From contig NC_035448.2 of assembly GCF_002127325.2 (NCBI RefSeq), forward strand, positions 112,293,473-112,357,472: DNA of 64,000 nucleotides, read 5' to 3'. This DNA is from Helianthus annuus. Lineage: Eukaryota; Streptophyta; Magnoliopsida; Asterales; Asteraceae. The notes beneath the pieces are model-generated. The model was not told the DNA's origin. It did no database searches and was given only the letters and a program-made list of their open reading frames with translations. Each line of letters starts with the position of its first letter. The stretch's first letter is position 1. Both the position numbers and the translations under genes were made by a program. Shown in pieces: positions 19,919 through 31,101 of this stretch.

Positions 19919-22900
19919 ATGGCAAAGTTCACAAGGTTCAACGTAGGTGAGCTCGATGCTAGGGCAAGATACGAAATACTTCAAACAAGACCTGAGGAGT
20001 ACCCCAGGCGAGCATGCACGGACCTGTTAACCTTGGTAAACCAGCTGGACCGATTCAACAACATCGTTACGGGACCACTAAGAGTTACATTGACCACTCG
20101 GCTTCGGTCGGTGCATCAATGCACCATGGAGTTGTACAGTACTTTTACTTTCACCTCTGTAACACCTCGAAAATTTCCGTCCAATAATGTCTTGACACAT
20201 GTCATAAGGTTCCGGTATGTGAAAACATACTTTAGAGGGACTAAAATTGACAAACAATGAAAACTATGGAACGTAAGGGTCCAAAGTGTCAACAATGGAT
20301 AAATAGACTCTATAATAACCCTACATAATGTTCATAACCTTAAACGGATGGTTCATGGATCATACGACGCGGAAATTGCACAAAAGTGAGGAATTACAAA
20401 CTATAGGGGCCAAAAGTGTCAACATGTTGAATTTATACCTCTGAGTGAACTTTTGGCAGACCCGAAGCATTGTAATGCTAAAATATACTCACTAGAATAT
20501 GTGGTACAAATTTCATGAAGTTTCGATAACGTATGAGAAAGTTATGGCCAAAACCGTACTTGAGGGGTTAAAAGCGTCAACGTCGAATTTCATGGCTTTT
20601 CGGTTGAGCGCAAAGTTATCCGAGGACATTACCATGTTGGTAAATGTCCCAAGGTTCTTAGAAACCAAGTTTGGGGGTTTACGAGTCAAAATAAGTAGCC
20701 GAAACATCGCGTGCAAGGACAGGGACCAACGCTGCCAAAGTTTGAAAGTAATTGGGCCTGCAGAACCCCAGGCGGCCCGCCTGGGCTACCTGAAGCGGGC
20801 CGCGTGACCCTATCAGATGCTGAATTTCGCGAATTTTTGCATTCTGGTCCAATTTGTGAGTTGAAAACAGCTTGCAACACCTCCCTTTTGCTCCAATGGA
20901 TGGCCATGCATGCCTAGGACACCTGTGATGCTCTTGTAGCTCCTGAATTCACTTTATAATCAGATCAAAGCCACATTTTGAGGACTTGTGTAATCACCAA
21001 GAACACTACCAAACTTCAAGAACTTCACAAGGCTTCTCCAGGGACAATCTGATCGACAAGGCAACTTCCTAGTGTTAACTAAGCTTCATTAGGACCTTTG
21101 TAAGCGTTCATATCATTCTATAATTCATTCTAGCTTTGATTATTATCAAAAAGTCAAACCGTTGTTCATGTAGGTTGACTTTTCGATTAAACGAGTTTGG
21201 CTCTGTCATTTCTCAAATTGAAACCACTTATAAGTTGGTATTTATGTGGGAAACAAACCCTCAAAAGGGTATTCTCTGATTCCCACTCTAAGCATGCTAT
21301 TTGTCGAGTCAAAGATGTTCTTAAAAAGTCAACAGAAATCGTTTTTGCGAAATATAGCATAGATAGTAGTGTAGATGACATGAAATCAGTTTGATCATCA
21401 AAAATAACTTATAATGAATATAAGAATGTGTTTTACCATAATCAACTCGACAATCTTTAGTATAAACTCGGATCGGAAATCATAAAACGACTTTTTCGTT
21501 GACTCGATCCGGATCCATGCATGCATGTTTGAGATCTGTATTAGAGTTATTTTTGACCATTTTCATTTAAGTTAACTCTCTGGAATTTTTACATCTTGAG
21601 TCTATGCTTAACCGATTCATATGCATGTTTCCGATTTATGCTTAAAGTTGACTATTTTGCCCTTTTTGATATAAAACGTGATTTTTGGAAAAGTGAAAGA
21701 GTAGAAATCCTTATTACTGATGTATAAACTTGCACCGAAAATTTGAGATCAGTTGGTGGTCCAAATTTTGAGTTATGGCCGATAGCGTAAAACTATATCT
21801 TTATGTTAAATAAACGGCGCATTTCGCGTATAACCGATTTCAGGCCACGTTTTGATATAAAACTTTTTACCCACTGATGTAATATAATATTTTGGGATTT
21901 TTGATGATTTTTATTTAATTTTTGGCTGATCGGATCATACGTCGCTTAGTCGATTCGGTTAATGCCGGTTTTGACCGTTTAAGCCATAAAATGAGTTTAT
22001 ACATTCTTTTGATCCCAAACCTTTTTCTACTGATTTTATTTGTTAAATAAATTATTTTTAGCATTCTGGAAATATAAAAATCTCAGCTTTCTTTTGAAAA
22101 ACCCGGAAACGACTCTAAACCGCATTTTTAGCGTTTTTAGCGCATAGTAAGCATACTCATATTAATCATATAAGATTCATACCTACTGATGTATTTAGTA
22201 TATTTTCATATAATAACAGTAAGTATAAATGTTTGAACTCAGATTTCCAGTTTTGGCATTTTTAGCCCTTGTGAAATTACTAAAATACCCCTACGGTGCA
22301 TAGTTTGGTTTTAAATGATCAGTTTGATATATGGGTCATACTGTTATAATATGTTAAATGAAGTATATTTACTGTATAAATCAGACCCGAAACTCAGATT
22401 TCTAATTTTACTCTTTTATAATCCTTTAAATGACCAAAATGCCCTTCTAAGGCATAAATTGAGTTTAAAATTGTTCGGGGCATAATAGAACATAACTTAC
22501 TGATATTATATCATAATTAAAGCATATTATCTCAGGGAACTTGCATATGACTCTTTTGGTTACCCGTAACGCCCTTTTTGCGTTTTCGGTTTACGTAACT
22601 AGTTTGCGTAAATTGACCGAAACGGGTCAAACGTTATCATTTTTATCTCAAAATCCAGAATGTATTTAGTATACCCATATTATACAAGTATTCAAGCTTG
22701 TCGGGTCTAAATCACGTTCTATTCCGGTTTTCGCTTAATCGTGCGCTTGAACCGTATATTTCCTTACAACTAACCGGTCTAAGCTTAGGCTTAATTAAAG
22801 ACCCGTTAGTATTCTAATTGGTTATTTATACCCTCGTTCCAGACTAGAGCCTTCCGGTAAATTTTACCTACGCTTACTTAAGTGAATACGGCTGAGTTAT

Positions 22901-24674
22901 TATAATTCTTGCTATTTAAGACAGGAGCTAGCTCAGGTAAATACTCTTAACTTATTTTCCCTATTACGGGCTTGGGATACGGTAATATAAATACCGCATG
23001 GTCAGGTATGGGATTCGAAGACCAATGTGTCGGGAAATTCAAATAACCTGTTTTAATTCGTATTGCTTGACTGAAACATTGGGGGTTAATGCGACCGTGT
23101 CCTGGACATCCTTGACTCATTAATTGCAATGGCCACGACCTAAGCACGGGGTGTAGGCATACACCTGACAGATGCTTTATGCTTATTATTTGATTATACC
23201 CAATAAGGGATTCCCAATAGGGGAATAGTGGTGTGTCGGTTAATCTTGAACCGGCATAGGACCGGGCCCCGTATGTAGAGCAAGTTATGTAAAACTGATA
23301 ACATGAGATATAGTTTGTCCCAAGTATAAAAGATTAATCTTGCCTTGTGCATCTTAATCAAGTGTCAAAATAGTTTTGTGCCTTGTGCGCCTAAAACAAT
23401 TTTCATAAACTCTTTTCAAATGAGTCAGTTGAGTGTATTTACCAGTGAAAACTGACGTATTTTCCAAAGTCTAAGTGACAGGTACAAGTACGTAATAGGC
23501 TGGAAGCTGCTCAGGCGTTAATAAGGAATCTTGCAAATTCTAGGCGCCTAAAGTCTGTTGAACAATATTTAAGATTTAAGATCCACCTGTGGATCCTCTA
23601 CTTTCCGTTGTAATGATTGATACTACATTATATTCGGATTGTAATATATTTATCTTTTGCTTCCGCTGTGCATTTATAAATTGTGTTGTTTGACTATGAT
23701 GTTATCAACTACGTCACTATACCCCCACCGGGCCCACTGGTGACACGTGGAAATTGGGGGTGTGACAACCTCAAGGTGTGACCCGTTCGACAATGAAGGG
23801 TTGCATTTCGGTGTGGCGGACAAGGTACTCGATCTCTACGGCGCAGCTTGGAACAATTGTGGGATTGTACGGGGAAGAGGAATCGGGAAATGAGGAAAAT
23901 ACCGGGGGATTAAGAGATTTGGATGAAAATGAACGTCAAGCTGCATGGGCTCAAATCGGTGAAGGAATCTACAACCCTAGCAGCACCAAGAGTACTAAGC
24001 TGAGAGATCCGCTCTATCGCTACATTCACAGGCTCCTCACCTACTCTCTTAGCCAACGTCACGACAGTAGTGGCGTTGTAGGGTTGAAAGATTTGGTTGT
24101 CCTTCACTGTATCCACAACCGGAAGCCTCTCGATGTTCCATATCTCCTGTTACGAAACATGCATCTCAACCGCCTTGCTCGTGCTCCAACACCTATCTTC
24201 TTTGGAGGATGGGTGTACCGCCTCTTCAAGCACTTCACGCGAATCCCAAGGTCCTTTGAAAGAAGCCCATGGTCGGGACGAGTTGACTACCACATTTGCC
24301 GAGCCATGAACTTACTTTATGAGGCGGAAGACGGGACAGTGAGCTTCCAAAGGACACAAGGCTACGCATGGAATCCGCAGGAGGCCCTAGTTCTTCACGC
24401 ACCACCTCCCCACTACCAATATCAGCCCCATGGTGATCCGGGTCAATCCTCCTCACAAGGGGGCAGTTTTCCTAACTTTCAAAGCTTACATGATCTTTTG
24501 CAGGAAAACCTCATGTGTACCAGGAACGCATACAACCTCGCCAACAATACATACCACCGGGTCGGAGCCATTGAACGCAACATCAACGATATACAAGACG
24601 ATATCGGCAGCATCCGGGAGTATATGGCGGGGCATGGGGATGGAGGTGATGATAGCGATGAAGACATGGACTAG
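19919..24674 (+). pseudogene. Athila-type 3' ORF (ATHILA ORF-1-like / env position), split by a solo LTR
   Basis: The N-terminal part 19919-20157 starts MAKFTRFNVGELDAR and runs in frame into TFTFTS, where a 3610-bp chromovirus LTR is inserted. The rest is 23773-24674, with two single-base frame changes near 23810 and 23828, after which a long frame ends at 24674. Conserved-looking parts include AQLGTIVGLYGEEE, GLKDLVVLHCIHNRK, LLRNMHLNRLARAP and FFGGWVYRLFKHF; the end is acidic (GGDDSDEDMD) after a likely coiled coil. The pattern resembles the ATHILA ORF-1 family found downstream of pol in Athila elements. I see no signal peptide or clear transmembrane helix, so an envelope role is not supported. 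The insertion and shifts make it non-functional. Confidence 0.78.
20158..23767 (+). repeat. Solo chromovirus LTR (3610 bp) with target duplication ACCTC
   Basis: It begins TGTAACACCTCGAAAA and ends GGGGTGTGACA like the E1 LTR, and aligns with it throughout. The flanks are ACCTC at 20153-20157 and ACCTC at 23768-23772, a perfect 5-bp target duplication. There is no primer site or internal sequence, so the element was reduced to one LTR by LTR-LTR recombination after insertion. It interrupts the Athila-type ORF of D1. Confidence 0.95.
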
Positions 24675-26485
24675 GGGTTGAAGGAGCAGGTGCGGGTTGA
24701 TGGCAAGCCCACAGGTTTAAGTCCCTTTATCTATCGAACAATTTGTGGCATGCGTGCCAAGTGTTGAACAATTTACTTTCCTTGACTACTTTTATTTTCC
24801 GCTTTATTTTACTTTTACTTTATGCTTGGAACAATTAACTATGGTAATGTAGGATGTTTGTGTTGCTTGGTGTGGTATTAAATGATGAAACAGGTACAAA
24901 CCGAGGCTTAGAGTGCTAAGCCTTAGCACTCATAAGGCCAGGATGGAAAAACCGGAGGAAGGAACCTGTTTTTCAGGCTTACAGACTGTCCACACGGGGA
25001 CGTGTCCAGTCGACACGCCCCCGTGCTCACCTCCCAGACCTGCTGTTTGGTTACTTTCCTGCAGATTTTTGCCAGACACGGGGACGTCTCTAGCCAACAC
25101 GCCCCCGTGTCCACCTTTTGTAAGTTTTCAGTACTGGCAGTTCACCACGGGTCGTGTCCGACGGACACGGGGCCGTGTCCAGACTGCCAGTAACATAAAT
25201 CTTTGCTTTTAAACACCATATTACACATCTAATCAGCCTAAAAATTTATTTTTGGGACACATTGAGGACAATGTGTAATTTAAGTGTGGGGATGCTAAAA
25301 CCTTGAAAATTTGCAAGTCCTAATAACAAGCCTTACACAAAACTCTATTGGAACCGCTAATCACCCCAAATTTTTTTTTCAAAAATTTCCATTTTTTTTA
25401 CTTGTCTAAAGTTTATGTTGGGAATTCTAAGATTAATAAGGTTATATTTTTACAAGTTTACAACCAATAGCGTCGTGATAAAAAGAGCCAACATAAGAAA
25501 ATTACGAAACGGCATGACAAGCTTAGTTAAAATTTGATTATATATACTTGATCACATAGAAAAACCCATTCCCACAAAAAGTGAGTTTTGAGCCTTTATT
25601 GAGCATACAAATATACATCTTTAGACTAAATGCTCATTTTTCGTTTCTTGTGTGAATAGTCGCTTGGTTCTTACGACTCTAGAACTTGCCACGACGATTC
25701 ATTCCCAGTCCTTACCAACTTAAACCCAAGTAAGTAAATGATGGAGGCATTAGGACTAACCCTTTTTCTTTCTACACCATTATTTTTCAATTTTTTTTAC
25801 CACCTACCCAAAATCCCCCTAGTTAACCCCTTTGAGCCTAAACCTTTCATTTCTTTACCCTAAAACCTTTTTACCCACCAAAAACCCTTTTTATTTTTAC
25901 CCTTTATTTTAGTAACAAGCTCGGTTTTCGTGTGACTGAAAAAAAATATGATGAAGTAAGAAATAAACAAACAAAGCTCTTAAAACAAAAGCTTGTTTGA
26001 AGAAATACTTCGAAATAAAAAGTCACTAAGTATTTTACGAAAACCGACGCTTTTTACGCTTTTCGCCTTTTTTAATAACCACTAACCCATCCACCCACCT
26101 TTAGCCCAAACCTTTTACCCAAAAAAGTCCTCTTGGCAAGCTTATGGTAGGAATAAGTTCCATGCCGCTCTCGAGTGATTCACTAAAAATACACCTTCGG
26201 CCGAGTGTGAGTGATTTCTCCCGTGAGGTATGTGAACTTGTATATAAATGGAATTTTAAAAAGGCATGTTATGCCCAAATAAGTAATTTTTCCTATGAAA
26301 CGTTCTAAACAAATCATAACGAATAGGATTGTAAATAAATAAAAATAAAACCCAAAAAGATCTTGGATTCCCGACACTCTATGACAAGCCAAAACCTTCT
26401 CTTCTACCCATTCCATTTGGGAGTGTAAGCCACATATTAAAGAGTTTTGCTTGAGGACTAGCAAAAGTTCAAGTGTGGTGGTATT
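24675..26485 (+). other. 3' non-coding region and polypurine-like tract of D1
   Basis: About 1.8 kb without a credible frame. It holds AATTTAAGTGTGGGGATGC near 25275 and AAGTTCAAGTGTGGTGGTATT at the LTR edge (26465-26485), both Athila-style purine-rich tracts. From about 25190 it aligns with 50050-51424 of D2, so it is a family feature, perhaps needed for RNA stability or second-strand priming. Confidence 0.7.
24989..25182 (+). repeat. Three palindrome pairs downstream of the D1 3' ORF
   Basis: Pairs lie at about 24989-25030, 25074-25112 and 25145-25182, for example CACGGGTCGTGTCC then GGACACGGGGCCGTGTCC. Comparable pairs follow the second ORF of D2 at 49881-49992. Confidence 0.8.
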
Positions 26486-28155
26486 TGATGTGTGTAAAAT
26501 GCAACATATAAATTACATCAAATGAGGCATAAAACTAACCCTTTTTAAGTACTAATGTTGGAAAAAGAGTGTTTTGTCTTCCTTTTGTATTTTCAGGATT
26601 AAATGAGCTCAAATTCACAAAAGAAGCAAAAAGACAGCTAAATCTAACATAAATACAAAAGGAACGGATTGCCCGACCCTCAACAGCATCCTCCAGGCAA
26701 AATAGAGAAGGCAGAAGACTGAACACGCCACGTGCTCAGCCAGCACGGGGCCGTGCCCAAGAAGCAGCAGAAAAGACAAACCTGTAGAAGCTTCTATTGC
26801 CCACCACGGGCCGTGTCCAGCGGACACGGGGCGTGCGAAAGTACAGCAGGCGCATTAATTGTAATTCCGAATTACAATTAATGAAGAGAGAGTGTCAGAC
26901 AGGCACAGGGGCGTGTCCAGCGGACACGGGGCCGTGCCCAGCCTTCTGTTCAGCCTATAAATAGGAGTGCTTGGTTTCATTGCAACTCATCCCTTGGCAC
27001 CCACCCTCTCTCACACTTCATCCACCACCCACCACAATCACAACACCATCATCCACCACCATCATCCATTGTCCATATAGAGAGTGTGAGTCGTCTCGGG
27101 ATCCAAGATTGATCGTAAGAGTTCTGACAATCAAGGCGATGTTTGCCTAAGTCTCTTACATCACTTGGTGAAGACAAGTGTTTAGTTTAATACTTTTTAT
27201 TTTCAATCTTTTGCACTTTTTATTTGGTTTTGTATTAATGACTTTAATAACTAGTTGCTTATGTTGAAGGTGATCTTTCCTTATCGTTTGTCCGTGGTGT
27301 CTTGGCATTATTTTACTGTCTATATAAAATAAAAGATTTTCACGATTCATATCTCCACGGTCTATATGGAGGTATGTTGGCTACCTGGTCGGGGTTAAGG
27401 GAACGGTTTGGTAAGGGTCTTGCCCTTGTTCAGCGTTTAGAGGTCCTGCAAGGGACCTGGGTCAAATTTAGTAGGATCTCCTTCAATGCCATTAGGTATT
27501 GGATGGCGGGGATCCAAACTCTTTGACCCCCTCATAAGTTAACTACTATTAATACTATAACCCGGCTATTTAGGACTGTATCCCTGCTGACTCAGACTAC
27601 TTAGTCGAGGGTAACGTCACCTCCAAAAGAGGGGCCTACCATAATTTGCATTAATAAATTAATTCATTATCTTTCAATAATCCGACCCTTTAGGATTGTA
27701 TCCTTGCTGACTCAAACTACTGGGTTGAGGGTAACGTCGCCTTCAAAAGAGGGGCCTACTACAATAACTAAGATAATCTCTTAAACAAGTGTAAAAGTGC
27801 GAAAATAATCAAAAGTTATACTAATACACGAGTCAGATCCAAGTGATTCATCTTGTCTATCTGTTTTTATTTTATTTTATTTTTCAGCATTTAGTTAGTT
27901 TTTATTTTCTTAGTTTAAAAATCTTTTCTAACATTTTGATTTGGTTAGACGTTGAGGATAAACCGGTACTAAAAGCTCTTTTGTCCTTGGATGACCTCGG
28001 TATCTTACCAATACTATACTACGTCCACGATGGGTGCACTTGCCCATATGTGTGTTTAGTGTTAGTAAATATCGTGTTTTATAAATTTAAAACTTGGCTA
28101 AAAGTGTAAAAAGGGCTTAAATATACATCTAAAATATTACACCTAACGCGCATCA
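26486..28155 (+). repeat. 3' LTR of D1 (1670 bp)
   Basis: It runs TGATGTGTGTAAAATGC...ACGCGCATCA. The start is set by alignment with the D2 LTRs (38721 and 51425), the end by the D1 5' LTR. A TATA box lies at 26956-26963. It is clearly similar to the D2 LTRs in spite of unrelated 5' ORFs inside the two elements. Confidence 0.85.
26721..26963 (+). promoter_or_regulatory. LTR promoter of D1: three palindrome pairs followed by TATAAATA
   Basis: Pairs at 26721-26758, 26803-26836 and 26901-26940 end 15 bases before TATAAATA (26956-26963). Transcription should start about 30 bases further on. The same arrangement occurs in the D2 LTRs at 38968-39213 and 51668-51908. Stem variants GGACACGG/CCGTGTCC and AGCACGG/CCGTGCC keep complementarity. 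Confidence 0.7.
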
Positions 28156-29328
28156 TGTTCACATTATTTAGACCAAACTTTGATGGGATTTTGAAAACTT
28201 AAAGGGTTCAAAACCATATAATAAATCATCCTAGAACAGGTGATTAGTTTTCAAAGCGGGATAGAAATTTGTGTTCTTATTGTGGTTGTCACCTAAGAAT
28301 AAGTGATGGTATTGTTTTAAAACTAAACACAAGATAACTCGTGTTAGGGTCCTAGGAAGGTTATAGTCTAGGTCAAAGCATTACTAATAACCTAATTCCC
28401 TATAACCATTGGCCCTGATACCAACTTTTCTGTCACACCCCGACCACGTAAAACAACAAAATGTGGCGGAAACGTCGGGGAGTGTTGTAACAGAATCATT
28501 GTTTCACAACCATGGATTAAATAGTTTCGTTTTATTGAATAAATGAACTCATTGTTTTAATACAATCAAATAAGTACAACTATTATCTTTCAAGTTTTAA
28601 AATCGCTAAGGCACGAGTCCATCCTATGTGTAGCATATATCATCAATCATCACAAAGCAGCACCTGAAACATGTGTAAAAATAGGTACGTCAGCATAAAA
28701 ATGCCTGTGAGATACATAGGTTTTATTGTATTTAGGATTCATGACTTATGAGTTTAAAGAAAAAGTTTTTAATAAAAGTAGTCATGATCCTTGTAAAAGG
28801 TTTTCTTTTATAAATCATTTATAAGAAATTAGATGATATAAAATAGTAATACATAGGAAAATAAATAAGTAAATAGAATAAGTTTGTATGAAAATGTATT
28901 GTTTGAAAAACAATATTTTGATAAAAAAATAGATTCATAGTATATATAAAAGTATACTTTGGTTTTAAGAAAGTCAAATAAGTAATATATTAAAATATAT
29001 TTCAGTTTCAAAACCGTTAACCCAAGTGTACTAAATAACGCCACGGTATGTAAAGCGATGAAAACACTTATATATAAGAAGTACCAGCGGCGTATCTACC
29101 ATGTTTTCATCACATTACACCCGTCCCGTTATCTAAACACTAACAAAAACCAGTCATTAAGTAAATAGTATATTAACCATACTTTAGTTGGTAAAATAAA
29201 TAAGTTTTCAGTAGTATATCAAAAGTATACTTTGGATTTATAAATAACATATTAAACTATGCTTTGGTTACGAAAATAACATATTAAACTATGCTTTGGA
29301 TTTTGAGAATAACATATCAAACTATGGG
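28156..29328 (-). mobile_element. Fragment of another gypsy element, minus strand: primer site and LTR end (E4)
   Basis: Read on the minus strand an LTR ends GGGGTGTGACA at 28431 and is followed by a primer site, TTGGTATCAGGGCC (28411-28424). The LTR body extends rightwards to about 29328, and 28156-28410 is internal sequence without a recognisable frame. It is not the E1 family: apart from the shared LTR terminus the sequence differs. D1 ends abruptly against it at 28155. Confidence 0.65.
29160..29325. repeat. Degenerate 31-bp tandem repeats (TATTAAACTATGCTTTGG)
   Basis: Units of the type AATAACATATTAAACTATGC followed by TTTGG repeat about three times at 29245-29325, with weaker copies to the left. 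They lie at the junction between fragment E4 and the oppositely oriented LTR fragment E3, perhaps marking an internal LTR minisatellite. Confidence 0.6.
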
Positions 29329-30037
29329 TGTATATGACTCTTATGGTTACCCGTTATGCATTTTTCGCGTTCGGTTCGGTTTATGTAACTAGTTTGCATA
29401 AATTGACCGAAACGAGTCAAACCTTATCATTTTTCTCAAAATCCAGAATGTGTTTAGTTTACCCATATTATACAAGTCTTCAAACTTGTCGGGTCTAAAT
29501 CACGTTCTATTCTGGTCTTCGCTTCATCATGCGTTTTGAACCGTATCTTCCTTTAAAACTAACCGGTCTAAGTTTAGGCTTAATTAAAGACCCGTTAGGA
29601 ATCTAATAAGTTATTATAAACCTTCGTTCCAGAATAGGAGACCTGGTAAACGCTACATGCACTTGCTGTTTGTGATTATTACTTGCAAAGGTAAATACTT
29701 TTAACTTATTTTCCCTTATACGGGCTTGGGGTAGGGTATATAAAATACTGCTTGGTCGGGCATTGAATTTTTGATCGTATAAAGGTTAATTTATTGAAAT
29801 GACCCGTTTATATTGTTTTGTTTGCATAAAGCCTTTGGGGGTTAATGACCATGTCCCGGATATCCTTGCATCAGTCATAGAAATGGCCACGACCTTAGCA
29901 CGGGGTGTAGGCATACACCTGCCAGTGCATTTATAAATAAAAAGATATAACCGCCGGTTTCGAGAATAACTCGCCGCGGGACTATTTCATGTGGTGTGTC
30001 AATTAATCTTTAACCTGGTGTTCAGCCCGAACGTATA

Positions 30038-30491
30038 TGTTAGTGCATATGTCTGACGACTTCGTCTTGTATCGAGTCTTGCATTACTCAGGGCACGAAG
30101 ATCGAGAAATCATGACAAAAGTTAATTCTGCATGAAGCATGTAATTCCGCTTGAAGATGTATGTGGTAATTTCGTGCGGAATTAATCAGTAATTCCGCTT
30201 GTGATGATATTTTCGTTTATCATGTAATTCCGCTTGAGCAAGTTCAAGCGGAATTAGTCTATCTATAAATAGGTTTGATTCCGGTTCATTTGAAATGAAA
30301 TTAAGGTAATTGTTTTCCGACGGCGAAGCTCTGTCGAAGTGTCTTCCGTGCTGTAAAACTTTATCAGATCAATAAACAAGACAATTAAAGTGGTAATCAA
30401 GATGAATCGAACTCATTATGTCTGTTTCCGCCTTTCATTCTGAGTAGAACACCTCTGATCGACTCATTTCAGGTCCGAACACGATCCTACA
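30038..30491 (+). repeat. 5' LTR of element B (454 bp)
   Basis: TGTTAGTGCATA...CGATCCTACA. The primer site starts two bases later. A TATA box, TATAAATA, lies at 30264-30271, directly after a hairpin. Confidence 0.93.
30225..30271 (+). promoter_or_regulatory. Hairpin abutting the TATA box in LTR B
   Basis: TAATTCCGCTTGA (30225-30237), a six-base loop, and the exact complement TCAAGCGGAATTA (30244-30256) make a perfect 13-bp stem ending seven bases before TATAAATA (30264-30271). The 3' LTR keeps it with one C-to-T change that leaves a G-U pair. A second, shorter palindrome, AATTTCGTGCGGAATT, lies about 50 bases upstream and is perfect in the 3' LTR. Confidence 0.75.
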
Positions 30492-30492
30492 A

Positions 30493-30505
30493 TTGGTATT
30501 AGAGC
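30493..30505 (+). other. Primer binding site, initiator-Met type (B)
   Basis: TTGGTATTAGAGC differs at one base from the initiator-Met complement. Confidence 0.85.
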
Positions 30506-30679
30506 TCAGGAGTTCTGCAGATTTCAGCTTGATTTCATCTCGTTTTCTATATTCTACACCTTCTTTTCTGAATTGAACGAGTTTTAACGGTTAAAATGGC
30601 CTGAATTTCACATATATATGATGAAATTGTGTTTTAACAAAGCCTTGAGGGAATTGGACCATATTTCAAACTAAAACTG

Positions 30680-31080
30680 ATAAAATTCATAATTCCGCTT
30701 GAAAATCTATTCGAACATAATGACATCAGCTTAATTCCGTTTGAAATTGTTCACTAATTCCGCACGAAATTACTTCATTTGGTTAATTCCGTTTGAACTT
30801 GTTGCTAATTCCGCTCGGAATTAGTATTTCCGCTTGATCGTTCAAACGAAATTATCATTTCGTTTCAAAGAGTAATTCCGTTTGAACTGTTGTCTTATTC
30901 CACACGAAATTAAAGTTTGTTTGGCAATTCAAACGAAATTAGGTAATTTCGTTTAGAGTGTATAATTTCGCTTGAACTTTTAACTTCGTTTGAGGTTGTT
31001 TGTTGCAGATAATTTCGTTTGAAAGTTGTTTGCAGGTAATCTCGCTTGAAGTAGTAATTTCGTTTGAGAGTGTTTTGTCT
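30680..31080 (+). repeat. Leader array of AATTCCGCTTGAA / AATTTCGTTTGAA motifs (B)
   Basis: About 18 copies of a 12-13 bp motif, in both orientations, spaced about 20-25 bp apart, fill the leader up to the gag ATG. Adjacent opposite copies form hairpins, for example TAATTCCG-CT-CGGAATTA and AAACGAAATTA-GG-TAATTTCGTTT. The motif is the one found in LTR B beside the TATA box. Confidence 0.8.
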
Positions 31081-31101
31081 TGAAAAACGTGTTACCGAAT
31101 C

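Larger units (their letters stand above)
13717..28155 (+). mobile_element. Athila-like Ty3/gypsy element D1, truncated at the 5' end and interrupted by a solo LTR
   Basis: The order is partial 5' LTR, tRNA-Asp-type primer site, Tyr-rich ORF, decayed gag/protease/RT/RNase H/integrase, an intron-like segment, an Athila-type 3' ORF, a long 3' non-coding region, a polypurine-like tract and a 1670-bp 3' LTR. The RT motif VFMDDFSIFG and the primer TGGCGCCGCTGCCGGGGA are Athila hallmarks. Pol has many stops and shifts, so the element is dead. It hosts a chromovirus solo LTR at 20158-23767. Confidence 0.9.

Noticed and set aside
23778..24674. Independent 298-codon gene after the solo LTR
   Set aside because: It begins with GTG and continues the frame broken by the solo LTR; it is the C-terminal part of the Athila-type ORF.
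30680..31080. CRISPR-like array
   Set aside because: Repeats are short, degenerate and in both orientations, spacers are irregular, and the setting is the leader of a plant retrotransposon.
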